Assembly: GCF_024171765.1 (NCBI RefSeq)
Contig: NZ_JAMTCI010000001.1
Location: 682,001-746,000 of the forward strand
Direction of reading: 5' to 3'
Length of the DNA: 64,000 nucleotides
Origin: Williamsia deligens
GTDB taxonomy: Bacteria; Actinomycetota; Actinomycetes; Mycobacteriales; Mycobacteriaceae
Under the pieces are notes generated by a model. The model did no database searches. It had not been told where the DNA came from and saw only the letters and a program-made list of their open reading frames with translations. Below, piece after piece: positions 1 to 8,808 of the stretch (position 1 is the first letter of the stretch; each line of letters opens with the position of its first letter). Made by a program: the position numbers and the translations under genes.

Positions 1-30
1 GCGGCGAGGTGCCGATCCGGGAACCGGTCG

Positions 31-699
31 TCACACCGCGAGCGCACCCACCGCCGCGCGGACCTCGGCGACGGCCGACGCGGTGTCGGTGAAATGGATG
101 GCCCGCCAACCCGCCGCCCGAGCCGCCGCACAGTTCTCGGCGAGATCGTCGACGAGGATGTTGTCCTCCGGCCGCACGCCGTTGCGCTCTGCGGCGAGGG
201 CGAAGATGGCCGGATCGGGCTTGCGCACGCCCACGCGACACGAGTCGACGAGATCGGTGACGACGTCGTCTAGTCCGACCATGGGCCGCCAGTACGGCTC
301 CCACTCGACGACGTTGTTGGACAGGATCCCCACCTGCACACCGGCGTCGAGCAGCTCCACCGCCAGATCACGGATGCCGGCGTTCACGACGTGACCGTCG
401 AACCACTGGCGGCCGAAATCGGGCTCACTGCGCGACAGGTCGAGATCGGGACGCTCGGCACGAATCGCGTCGTGCAGCTGGGTCACCCACGTCCGCTCGT
501 CGACGACGGCGAGTTCGATCGCGGCCAGCGGGGGCAGACCGGACTGCGCGCCGACGGTTTCGATGGCCCGTTTGAGCACGGCGACAGGGATACCCGTGAC
601 CTGCTCGTACCGCAGGAAGAGCTCGTCGAGCGGTGGCGACAGGACGCCGCCGAAGTCGAACCAGACGAACGGCGACCCGCCGACCGGACGCGCGGTCAC
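31..699 (-). CDS. HAD-superfamily hydrolase (likely phosphatase)
   Basis: A 222-residue cytoplasmic hydrolase of the haloacid dehalogenase superfamily. Readable motifs are motif I DFGGVL with nucleophile Asp15, motif II ILSNN near residue 125, the motif III lysine in RKPDP near 158, and motif IV VDDLAEN near 184. Position 17, where phosphatases usually carry the second Asp of DxD, is Gly, so the general acid may differ. The GTG start overlaps the TGA stop of the afsA-like gene (GTGA), so the two are probably translationally coupled. Known: AfsA-type enzymes make a phosphorylated butenolide, and a HAD phosphatase (MmfP) works beside an AfsA homologue in methylenomycin furan synthesis. Inference: this protein may remove that phosphate. 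It is the last gene of the leftward operon that starts at 7742. Confidence 0.85.
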   Translation of the reverse strand: MTARPVGGSPFVWFDFGGVLSPPLDELFLRYEQVTGIPVAVLKRAIETVGAQSGLPPLAAIELAVVDERTWVTQLHDAIRAERPDLDLSRSEPDFGRQWFDGHVVNAGIRDLAVELLDAGVQVGILSNNVVEWEPYWRPMVGLDDVVTDLVDSCRVGVRKPDPAIFALAAERNGVRPEDNILVDDLAENCAAARAAGWRAIHFTDTASAVAEVRAAVGALAV

Positions 700-1684
700 T
701 GGACCATCGTCGCGACGTCCGCGCCCAGCAGGCTCAGGTGGACGTCGCCGCGTGCGATCACGTCGTCGCCCTGCTGCAGCCGGACAGCGGCGGTCGCTCC
801 GCCGACGCCGTCGGGTTCCACGGTCGCGCGGGCCTCGGTGGGCCGTTCGAACTCACCGAACGCGGTGAACTCCATCTGCAGGCGGTGCATCACCATGCGG
901 CTCGTGTCGAGTCCGAGGGTGACGTTCGCCGACGCCATCGCGATCTGGCGTGCCGCCTCGAACTGCAGCATCCCCGGGACGTGGTCGAGAGCGTGGTCGA
1001 ACAGCGACGGGTGGTCGGTGTCGATGATCGTCAGGGCACGCAGCTCGGTCCCCTCGAGCTCGGGGTTGGCGAGGATGGCGTTGCGCGGGTTGTGCCGTCC
1101 CACCGAACCGGGACGCATCCGCGCGACGTGCAGTGCAGCCGGGATGCGGTGCTGCGGGGGCAGACCCAGCGCGTCACGACCCCGGACACGGATGCGCTCC
1201 CACACGGTCGACGGCATCCACTGGTACGTCATCGCCTCGCGTGCGGCGAGGCGGCCCTCGATGGTGGCCGACATCTCGAGCGTCAGACCGATCACCTGCC
1301 CGTCACGCTTCTTCTCGACGACGACATGGGCGTCGATGACGCAGTGCCCGGGGCACGCTCCGATTCGCAGCGTCGCGGCGTCGAGGATCTCGAAATCTGC
1401 CGCCCCGAAGACGAACTTCTCCGTGCGCGCCACACCGAGGAAGGTGTGGGCGTAGTAGATGGCGACCTGCCGGAACACCTCCACCATCAACAGCGGGTCG
1501 TAGGTGGCGGACGCACCGCGGTGTCGCTGAAGTAGGAGTGGTTGCGGGGCAACTGCGCCGCGAACACGGCGCCGTCGGCCGTCGGCTGGGCGTCGGTGAG
1601 GAACACCTCGGCGATCGACTGCCGGTGGACGATCCCCCGCGGGATGTTCCGGTCGAAGGTGAGGGGTTCGAGTACTGCGGTCAT
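696..1684 (-). pseudogene. AfsA-like butenolide synthase, frameshifted
   Basis: The family (A-factor biosynthesis, double hot-dog) condenses a beta-ketoacyl thioester with dihydroxyacetone phosphate on the way to gamma-butyrolactone or furan signals. The first frame, from ATG 1684, carries VHRQSIAEVFLTD and NHSYFSDTA, then reaches a stop at 1487. The rest of the protein (TYDPLLMVEVFRQ onward, to 696) continues in another frame. Reading switches near 1511-1525, and one added base would join DTA to GASATYD. Restored length is about 329 residues, normal for the family. A good ribosome site (AGAGGTG) precedes ATG 1684. The second half keeps the family's second hot-dog region. It lies 59 bases after the binding-protein gene and overlaps the HAD gene. 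This is either a real recent inactivation or a one-base sequence error. Confidence 0.75.
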
Positions 1685-1743
1685 CGTGCACCTCTTTCAT
1701 GAGTCGGTCGAGCTGGATCGATCGGTCGTGCAGGGGTTCTGGA

Positions 1744-3468
1744 TCACTCGGTCCGGACGGCGATGTCGTAGGACCATCCGTTCGCGACGTTGCGAGGCGG
1801 GTCGAACAGGGTCGAGAGGCCATGGACGGCCGACGTCGCCGCGACGCTGTTGCGATCGGTGAACAGCGGGATGGCGACGTTCTGCGACAGGATCCGGTCG
1901 TCGACGCGGGCGAAGAGCTCCGCACGTCGTGTGGTGTCGGTGGCGGTGGTCGCGTCGACCAACCAGCGATCGACCTGCGGGTCGGACAGTTTCGATCCCC
2001 CGACGATCGACCCGAGGGTGATGCCGTCGAGCTGCCCGTATTTCAGGTCGGGGGTCGTCGACCCGAACGCGCGGTTGAGCTGCAGCGACAGGTCCAGGCC
2101 GCCCACCTGTCGGGGGAACGCCTGATAGTCGTTGCGCGCCAACAGGTCGTACACCTGCGCGTTCTCGACGTACTGCAATCGCAGGTCGATGCCGAGGTCC
2201 TGTCGCAGTTCGGCCTGCCACGCCTTGAGGACGTCGTCGAGGGGGTAGGTCGGCGTGGTGGCCAGCAGCGTCAGCCGCAGCGGCGCACCCGAGGCGTCCA
2301 CCCGGAAGTCCTGTCCCGACCGGGCCGTCCATCCCGCCTGGTCGAGAAGCCGGCGGGCCCCGTCGGGGTCGGCTGCCCGTGCCTGTGCCTCCTTCCCGTG
2401 GTACTTGCTGTCCGACGGGATGAGGCTGTGCGCGCGTTGCTGGGTGCCCCGGGTGACCGAGGTGATGAGCGCGTCGAGGTCGACACCCTCGGCGACCGCC
2501 TGGCGGACGCGGGGATCCCGTGTCGCCCCGTCGGTGACGTTCAGCATGACGACCGTCGGCGACGCGACCGAGCCGACTTGGTCGTACTGAAAATTGCTTT
2601 GCCCCTTGAACAGCCCGATGTCGGTGGCCTTGACCGTCGCGATCGCGTTCACCTCGCCGCTGCGCAGCAGACCCGCGCGGGTGGATCCCTCGGGCACGTA
2701 CTTCACCACCAGCGAGTCGACGTATGCGGCGCCGGTGTGCGTCGCCGTCGTCGGACCCCACCGGTAGTCGGCGTTCTTGCGGAAGCGGATCTCCTGACCC
2801 GGTACCACACGGTCGATCACGAACGGACCCGACCCGACGAGCCCGGTGCCGGCGGTCAGCGTCGCCTTGTCCGCCTGCAACGACCGCGGCGCCACGATGG
2901 CACCGCTCAGACCGGCCAGGGTCGAGAGGAAGTCGGCGCGGGGCGACGACAACGAGATGCGGACCTTGTAGGGCGCGACCACATCGACGGCGGTGACACT
3001 GGAGTACTGCAGTGTGCCCAGGGTCGTCCACGACGGGTAGGCCGGGTCGCGCAACCGATCGAGCGTCGTCTTCACCGCAGCGGCGTCGAGCTTCTCGCCG
3101 TCGTGGAATGTCACGTCCTCGCGAAGCGTGAAGTCGTAGGTCTTGCCGTCGGGCGAGACCGTTCAGGCGGTCGCGAGCCACGGGTGGAAGTTCTCCGACG
3201 CGTCCTCCGAGACGAGGCTGTCGTAGACGTTCCGCAGCACCTGCGATGCGTCGAACGACGCGCCGTAGTGCGGGTTCAATCCACGCTCGGGGTAGTTGTC
3301 GAGCGCGATCGTGAAGGTGCCGCCCGCGGCCGGTCGACCGGTCGGCCCGCCTCCCCCCGAATCGGGTTCGGGGTCTGAGGCACAGGCTGCGGCCACCGTC
3401 ACCAGCGCGATGATCAACGCGAGCGCACGCGCTCGGCGTGGCAGGGAATGTCGGACGTGGGGGGTCAC
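1744..3468 (-). pseudogene. ABC transporter peptide-type binding lipoprotein, in-frame TGA
   Basis: Solute-binding protein of the SBP_bac_5 (Dpp/Opp/nickel) family, normally anchored outside the membrane. The GTG start at 3468 overlaps the stop of the ATPase gene. The N-terminus is a lipoprotein signal (Arg-rich, hydrophobic, then VAAACAS), followed by a Gly linker and GGTFTIALDNYP. At 3163-3165 a TGA interrupts the frame between PWLATA and TVSPDGKTYDF. The same frame then runs on to 1744 with the family's DGKTYDFTLREDVTFHDG region. Family members usually have Trp at the interrupted spot, so TGG to TGA is the likely change. The total would be about 574 residues, full length for the family. 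Without the stop this is the substrate-binding part of the transporter encoded at 3465-6906. Confidence 0.85.
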
Positions 3469-5102
3469 GGGGTCACCTCTCGGGTGTTGGTGTGGCGGCT
3501 CGTCGCGACCTCCAGGGAGGGGATCGCCGCGAGAAGGGCACGGGCACGGTCGGATCGCGGCCGGCGGAAGACGTCCTCGGTGGGGCCGGACTCGACCACC
3601 TGTCCGGCGTCGAGGACGAGAGTCCGATGGCACAACTGCCGAACAACCGCGAGATCGTGGGAGATGAACAGGACGGCGAGTCCGTCGGACGCGAGATCGC
3701 CCAGCAGGGTGAGAATCTGCGCCTGGACGGAGATGTCGAGGGCGGAGACGGGCTCGTCACACACGAGCAGTCGGGGACGGGAGGCGATGGCCCGTGCGAT
3801 GTTCACCCGCTGTCGCTGACCGCCGGACAGTTCCCGGGGGTGGCGGTCGACGACGGAGGCCGGGAGATGTACCCGGTCGAGGAGTTCGAGGACCGTGGTA
3901 CGGCGTCCGGCGCGGTCGGGTACGACCGTCGCGACGCTCTCGCCGATGAGAGCCCCGACGTCGTACCGGGGATCGAACGACCCGAGCGAATCCTGTGCCA
4001 CGAGGCCGATCTCGCCCGGTCGGGTGTGCACACCGTCGCGGCTGTCGTCGTCGCGGAATCGCAGCGAGCCGGCCTGCGGCGCGAGCAGTCCGGTGACGAC
4101 CTTCGCGACGGTCGACTTGCCTGACCCCGACTCGCCCACGACCCCGAGCACCTCGCCTGGGTGGATCGCGAAGGAGACGTCACGGATCCCGCCGACCGTC
4201 GCGCGACCGACCCGGTAGCCGACGGTGAGGTCCGACGCCTCGACGACCGGCGCACCCGTCGGCTCGATCGGGGCGGGTGCCGCCGCGCGGGGCACCGCGG
4301 CGAGCAGGGAGCGGGTGTGGGAGTGGGCCGGTCGGTCGATCACCTCGCGCACCGGGCCCTCCTCGACGACGCGGCCGTGGTGCATGACGACGACGCGGTG
4401 CGCGATCTGTGAGACGACGGCCAGATCGTGGCTGACGACGATGACCGCACGCCCCTGCGCGGCCTGATCCACGAGCAGCGCCAGCACCTGGGCCTGCACC
4501 GTGACGTCGAGCGCCGTGGTCGGCTCGTCGGCGATCAACAGCTCCGGTCCGGCCGCGACCGCGGACGCGATGAGCGCGCGTTGTCGCTGCCCACCGGAAA
4601 GCTGGAAGGCGCGGCGCGGCAGGACCGCCTGCGCATCCGGTACGCCGACCGAGGTCAGCAGTTCGGCAGCGCGTGCGGCGCGCTCTCGACGGGGCAGATG
4701 GCGCAGCGCCTCTCCGATCTCGGCTCGGATGGTGCGCAGCGGGTCGAGTGCGGTGAGCGCGTCCTGCAGGACGAGGCCGATGTGCCTGCCGCGCAGGTCG
4801 TCCCATCGCACGCGTAGATCGTGGAGCGGATCGGAGCCGAGCACGTCGAACGCGTCGGCCTCCACCTGCGCACCGGGGCCGGCCAGCCCGGCGAGCGCCC
4901 GGGTGGTCACGGACTTGCCCGACCCGGACTCCCCGACGATTGCCAGCACCTCACCACGGCGGACGTGGAGATCGACACCGTGGACCACCGGCACCCCGCC
5001 GAAGGACACCCCCAGGTTCGCGACCCGAGCGATCACCTCAGCGACGGACTCGTCGGTCCCCGTGTCGGGCACCCGTGTGACGCCGTCGGTGGTGGCGGTC
5101 AC
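3465..5102 (-). CDS. Double ATP-binding subunit of peptide-type ABC transporter
   Basis: A 545-residue fusion of two ABC ATPase domains (DppD-DppF type) that would power uptake through the two permeases upstream. Domain 1 has Walker A GESGSGKSVTT near residue 56, signature LSGGQRQRALI and Walker B LLIADEP. Domain 2 has Walker A GESGSGKSTVAK near residue 325, signature LSGGQRQRVNI and Walker B LLVCDEP. The GTG start at 5102 was chosen because it overlaps the permease stop (GTGA) and the first recognisable residues follow closely; the longer upstream reading is an artefact of high G+C. The stop overlaps the start of the binding-protein gene. Substrate is not evident from the sequence; context suggests a sulfur-containing organic compound (inference). 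Confidence 0.93.
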   Translation of the reverse strand: MTATTDGVTRVPDTGTDESVAEVIARVANLGVSFGGVPVVHGVDLHVRRGEVLAIVGESGSGKSVTTRALAGLAGPGAQVEADAFDVLGSDPLHDLRVRWDDLRGRHIGLVLQDALTALDPLRTIRAEIGEALRHLPRRERAARAAELLTSVGVPDAQAVLPRRAFQLSGGQRQRALIASAVAAGPELLIADEPTTALDVTVQAQVLALLVDQAAQGRAVIVVSHDLAVVSQIAHRVVVMHHGRVVEEGPVREVIDRPAHSHTRSLLAAVPRAAAPAPIEPTGAPVVEASDLTVGYRVGRATVGGIRDVSFAIHPGEVLGVVGESGSGKSTVAKVVTGLLAPQAGSLRFRDDDSRDGVHTRPGEIGLVAQDSLGSFDPRYDVGALIGESVATVVPDRAGRRTTVLELLDRVHLPASVVDRHPRELSGGQRQRVNIARAIASRPRLLVCDEPVSALDISVQAQILTLLGDLASDGLAVLFISHDLAVVRQLCHRTLVLDAGQVVESGPTEDVFRRPRSDRARALLAAIPSLEVATSRHTNTREVTP

Positions 5103-5953
5103 GCCGTCACCCGATTCTCGAAGCGACGCTGGGCCGCTCGCCCGACGACAGTGGTGGCCACGACCGTCGCGGTGACCGCGACGCCCGGGAAGAACACGGC
5201 CCACCAGGCGATGCGGAGATCGTCGCGGGACTCGGCCAGCATCGACCCCCACTCCGGGGTCGGCGGCTGGGTGCCGAAGCCGAGGAAGCTCAGCGCCGCG
5301 GCACCGAGGATCGACGTCCCCAGGCCGAGGGTGACGAGCACCGGCAACGCGCCGATCGCGTTGGGCAGTACGTGCCGCAGGACGATCCGGACCCGCGACC
5401 GTGTCAGCAGGCGGGCGGCGACGACATGGTCGGCGCGCGCGACGAGCCGGGTGTCTGCGCGCATGACGCGGGCGAACCGTGGTGCGGCCGCGATGCCGAT
5501 CGCCAGTACGACGTTGCCCGTCCCGCTGCCGGTGACCGCGATGAGGACCAGGGCCAGCAGGATCTCGGGGAAGGCGCCCATCAGGTCGAAGAAGCGCGAC
5601 AGCAGCGTCTCGGTGACCCGGTTGCCGATGCCGGCGAGCAGTCCCAGCGGTACGCCGATCGCCACCGCGAGTGCCGTCGCGGCCGCGCCGATCGCGACCG
5701 ACTGTCGCGTGCCGTGCACGACCCGGGTCCAGACGTCCCGGCCGAGCTGGTCGCACCCGAAGGGATGTGCGAGCGACGGGTGCGCATGCATCTGCGCGAG
5801 GTCGATCCGCAGCGGGTCGCCCGTCGCGAACACCGACGGCACCACCGCGGCGACGATCACCGCCGCGAGGAACGCCCCCGCGAGCGCTAGGCCGACCGGG
5901 ATCCGGCGCACACGCGGCACCGCCCAGCCCTGGATCACGGGTGCCGCGCTCAT
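5099..5953 (-). CDS. ABC transporter permease, DppC type
   Basis: A 284-residue inner-membrane permease of the binding-protein-dependent peptide/nickel family. The N-terminus has one membrane segment (residues about 18-40), followed by the HPFGCDQLGRDVWTRV region typical of DppC proteins, then about five more helices. The ATPase-contact loop falls in the later part (ARFARVMRADTRLV, then ARLLTRSRVRIVLRHVLPN). ATG 5953 overlaps the stop of the partner permease (ATGA), and its own stop overlaps the ATPase start, so all transporter subunits are probably translationally coupled. Confidence 0.92.
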   Translation of the reverse strand: MSAAPVIQGWAVPRVRRIPVGLALAGAFLAAVIVAAVVPSVFATGDPLRIDLAQMHAHPSLAHPFGCDQLGRDVWTRVVHGTRQSVAIGAAATALAVAIGVPLGLLAGIGNRVTETLLSRFFDLMGAFPEILLALVLIAVTGSGTGNVVLAIGIAAAPRFARVMRADTRLVARADHVVAARLLTRSRVRIVLRHVLPNAIGALPVLVTLGLGTSILGAAALSFLGFGTQPPTPEWGSMLAESRDDLRIAWWAVFFPGVAVTATVVATTVVGRAAQRRFENRVTA

Positions 5954-6906
5954 CGGGCGCCCTCCTTCAGTTGCGGGTCGACGAGCGGCAGGGCGAGGTC
6001 GACGACGAGGTTCACCCCGAGGTAGACGGCTGCGGTCAGCAGTGCGACCGCGAGCACGACCGGGAGATCCTTGGCGGTGACGGCGTCGACCGTGACGGTC
6101 CCCAGCCCGGCGCGCCCGAACACCTCCTCCACGACGACCGTGCCGGTGAGCAGGCTGCTGATCGCCCACCCGGCCAGCGTCGTCGCCGGGATGAGGGCGT
6201 GACGCAGACCGTGGACGACGCGCAGTCGGATCGGACCCACACCGCGCGCCCGCGCCGTCACGGCGAACGGCTGCTCCAACGCCCGCTCGATGCCACCGCG
6301 GATGACCTGCGACAGCACGCCGGCGATGGGCAATGCGACGGTCACGCCCGGCAGAACGAGCCGCTGCAGTTCCGTCCCGGACGTCACCGGCAGGACACGC
6401 AACGTGAACGCGAACACCCAGATCAGCACCAGGCCGATCCAGAACGTGGGCGCCGACGCCGCCGACAGCTCGAGGCCGCTGACCACCCCGGCGAGGGGTC
6501 CGCGCCGGCCGGCGGTCAGCACGGCGAGGACCGGCGTCACCACCACGACGACGACCAGCGCGGTGCCGGCGAGCGTCACGGTCGACCACAGCTGGTCGCC
6601 GAACAGGATGTGGCTGACGCGGTCACCCTGGACGAACGAGTAGCCGAGGTCGCCGTGGAGGAGGTCGAGGAGGTAGCGCCCGTACTGCACGATCAGCGGA
6701 CGGTCGAGACCCCACTCGTGGGCGATGCGCGCGCGCTGCGAGGAGTCGCCGCCGTCACCGGATGCCGCGGTGATGACGTCGCCGGGGGCGAGGTGCAGAG
6801 CGAGGAAGGCGACTGTGACAGCGGCCCAGGCGAGGAGCACCGCCGATCCCACCGTGGCGAGGACGCGTCGCGAACCGACGCCCCGTCGCGTCGCGAGGGC
6901 GGTCAT
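5950..6906 (-). CDS. ABC transporter permease, DppB type
   Basis: A 318-residue inner-membrane permease of the DppB family. The first helix spans about residues 15-38. It is followed by a periplasmic stretch (LAPGDVITAASG, then WGLDRPLIVQYGRYLLDLL) that is characteristic of DppB N-termini, then five helices and the coupling region VTARARGVGPIRLRVVHGLRHALIP. ATG 6906 overlaps the TGA of the sulfurtransferase gene by four bases. The ending PLVDPQLKEGAR is the usual DppB tail. It forms the channel with the DppC-type partner at 5099-5953. Confidence 0.92.
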   Translation of the reverse strand: MTALATRRGVGSRRVLATVGSAVLLAWAAVTVAFLALHLAPGDVITAASGDGGDSSQRARIAHEWGLDRPLIVQYGRYLLDLLHGDLGYSFVQGDRVSHILFGDQLWSTVTLAGTALVVVVVVTPVLAVLTAGRRGPLAGVVSGLELSAASAPTFWIGLVLIWVFAFTLRVLPVTSGTELQRLVLPGVTVALPIAGVLSQVIRGGIERALEQPFAVTARARGVGPIRLRVVHGLRHALIPATTLAGWAISSLLTGTVVVEEVFGRAGLGTVTVDAVTAKDLPVVLAVALLTAAVYLGVNLVVDLALPLVDPQLKEGAR

Positions 6907-7742
6907 CGCTCCACCGGCGCGCCGACGACGCTGCCCCACTCGGTCCACGACCCCTCGTAGACACGGACGGCGTGGACACCGAGCACGTCTGTCAGGTCGA
7001 GCCACCCGAGCGCCGCGCGGTGCGCGAGCCGGCAGTACAGGATGACCTCGTCTGCGCCGTCGGTCACCGGGGACACGCTGTGGCGCAGCGTCTCCCGATC
7101 ACGGAGGCGGGAATCGGCGTCGAGGAGATCGAGGGCGTGCAGGTGCCGCGCGCCGGGGATCCGACCAGCGCGCACCGCGCCGTGGTCGACGGGGATCGAC
7201 GGCGGAGACACCCGCGCGCCCGAGAACTCCTCGGGGGATCGCATGTCCACCACGACCGTCGTCGACGACCCCGACGCCGCCGCGACGTGTGCCCGATCGA
7301 CGACCGTGGCGGGGTCGGAGGTGCCCACCGCGATCGGCTCGAGCGCGGGCGCCGAGGGCGACAGGGTGACGTCGGTGCGCGTGAGCTGTGCCAGGGCGGC
7401 CACCCCGCCGTCGAGGTACCGGAGGTCCCCGTCGAGCCCGACGACGCGGGACGCCCAGAGGACGTAGGCGGCGAACTGCGTCGGGTCGCCGGCGAGGACG
7501 ATGGTCGACCCGGCACCCGCGCCGAGGTCGGCGAGCCGTCGTGCGATCACGGTGGCGTCGGCGAGCTCGCGGCGTGACTCGTGCCAGACGAGGGACCTCC
7601 AGTCGACGACCACCGACCCCGCGAGCCGACCGCGAGTCGCCGGGTCGTCGACCACCTCGACCACGACGACGGGCGCACCCTCGCGGACGGCGCGGACGAG
7701 CCAGGCGGTGTCGACGATCGACGATGTGTCGGTCGGTGCCAT
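6903..7742 (-). CDS. Rhodanese-family sulfurtransferase
   Basis: A 279-residue tandem-rhodanese protein of the thiosulfate/3-mercaptopyruvate sulfurtransferase type, predicted cytoplasmic. The second domain carries the likely catalytic cysteine in LYCRLAHRA near residue 242. The domain-opening pattern DMRSPEEFSG, then AGRIPGARHLHALDLLD, is typical. ATG 7742 has a good ribosome site (GTGGAGGAC). It is the first gene of the leftward transporter operon and overlaps the next gene by ATGA. A second, different sulfurtransferase starts divergently at 7870. Their placement with flavin monooxygenases and a transporter suggests handling of sulfur released from an organosulfur compound (inference). Confidence 0.88.
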   Translation of the reverse strand: MAPTDTSSIVDTAWLVRAVREGAPVVVVEVVDDPATRGRLAGSVVVDWRSLVWHESRRELADATVIARRLADLGAGAGSTIVLAGDPTQFAAYVLWASRVVGLDGDLRYLDGGVAALAQLTRTDVTLSPSAPALEPIAVGTSDPATVVDRAHVAAASGSSTTVVVDMRSPEEFSGARVSPPSIPVDHGAVRAGRIPGARHLHALDLLDADSRLRDRETLRHSVSPVTDGADEVILYCRLAHRAALGWLDLTDVLGVHAVRVYEGSWTEWGSVVGAPVER

Positions 7743-7869
7743 GTGTCCTCCACGTCCGGTTCTTTTTGTTTGCACGAGCAATGTATACAAACCGCGCGCA
7801 ACGTGCGGTAACAAAATCACCGTGACCGGAATATTGTTTGCACACCCTCCGAAGCCGTACTTTTCGCCC
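7743..7869. promoter_or_regulatory. Divergent promoter region with repeated TTGTTTGCAC
   Basis: A 127-base, markedly A/T-rich gap between two divergent operons. The decamer TTGTTTGCAC occurs twice on the + strand (7766-7775 and 7834-7843), 68 bases apart. Between them are ATGTATACAAAC and GGTAACAAAATCA. The repeats could be binding sites for one regulator of both operons. No regulator gene adjoins the gap; the nearest is the MocR-type gene at 11151. Exact promoters cannot be fixed from sequence alone. Confidence 0.5.
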
Positions 7870-8808
7870 ATGACCGGACCGCGTTCGCAGCATGTGGTGT
7901 CCGCGACGGACCTGCTCACGCCCACGTCGCGCGCGACCGTGGTGCTGGACGTCCGCGTCGACCGCGAGGGCCGTCCCGACCCCGGCGCACATCACGCGGG
8001 CCGCATCCCGGGGTCCAGATTCGTCGACCTCGACCGCGACCTCGCGGGTCCACCCACGCCCGGCGGGGGTGCGCGGCCCCTTCCCCACCCGGCCGACCTG
8101 ACGCGGTCGCTGCGGCGGTGGGGTGTCGGGCGCCGGACCACCGTCGTGGTCCTCGACGGGACGGCGTCCGCCGCAGCGGCCCGCGCCTGGTGGGTACTGC
8201 GGTGGGCCGGCCTCACCGACGTCCGACTGCTCGACGGCGGGTTGCGCGCGTGGGTCGCCGCAGGTGGGCCCCTCGAGACCGGCGAGGAGGTGACGACCAT
8301 CGGCGCGCCTCTCGTGGACACACCAGTCGGCGACCACGTGATCGCGGTCCCCGGCGGCCTGCCCACCGTCGACACCGGCGACGTCGCCGTGCTGGCGGAG
8401 CGCGGTCTGCTCCTCGACGCTCGCCCGTCGGTCGCCTACCAGGGAGGTGAGGGCAGCCCGGGCCACATCCCCGGCGCCGTCAACGCACCCGTGTTCGACG
8501 ACCTCACCCCCGACGGCACCCTGCTCCCGGACGATCGGCTGCGATGTCGCTACGCGGCACTGGGCGTCGGCACCGGGGACCAGGAGTGGCCTGTCGCGTC
8601 GTACTGCGGCAGCGGGGTCGCGGCGGCACTGCAGGTGCTGCATCTCGCGACACTGGGGGTGCGGGCCGCGCTGTACCCGGGGTCGCTGTCGCAGTGGACA
8701 TCCGACCCCGCCCGACTCGTCGTCGGCGCCTGCATCACACCCCGCACCGACATCGATCCCACGAGAACGGAGTGGCCATGGTCGGCGACACCGACAGCCG
8801 CGAGGTGA
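7870..8808 (+). CDS. Tandem-rhodanese sulfurtransferase
   Basis: A 312-residue member of the thiosulfate/mercaptopyruvate sulfurtransferase family. Domain 1 shows [19 protein letters not shown] then RIPGSRFVDLDRDLA. Domain 2 shows LLDARPSVAYQGGEG then GHIPGAVNAPVFDDL. The catalytic loop is SYCGSGVAA near residue 263, matching the family CG[S/T]G form, so this copy looks more canonical than the leftward one. It starts at ATG 7870, just after the divergent promoter, and its last 31 bases overlap the start of the first flavin monooxygenase, so they form one transcript. Likely function is sulfane-sulfur transfer in a sulfur-scavenging pathway. Confidence 0.9.
   Translation: MTGPRSQHVVSATDLLTPTSRATVVLDVRVDREGRPDPGAHHAGRIPGSRFVDLDRDLAGPPTPGGGARPLPHPADLTRSLRRWGVGRRTTVVVLDGTASAAAARAWWVLRWAGLTDVRLLDGGLRAWVAAGGPLETGEEVTTIGAPLVDTPVGDHVIAVPGGLPTVDTGDVAVLAERGLLLDARPSVAYQGGEGSPGHIPGAVNAPVFDDLTPDGTLLPDDRLRCRYAALGVGTGDQEWPVASYCGSGVAAALQVLHLATLGVRAALYPGSLSQWTSDPARLVVGACITPRTDIDPTRTEWPWSATPTAAR

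Noticed and set aside
1505-1530. Programmed frameshift in the afsA-like gene
   Set aside because: No slippery heptamer or pseudoknot-like stem is evident; error or mutation is simpler.
1487-1684. Independent small gene of 65 codons
   Set aside because: It is the N-terminus of the afsA-like gene before the frameshift, not a separate protein.
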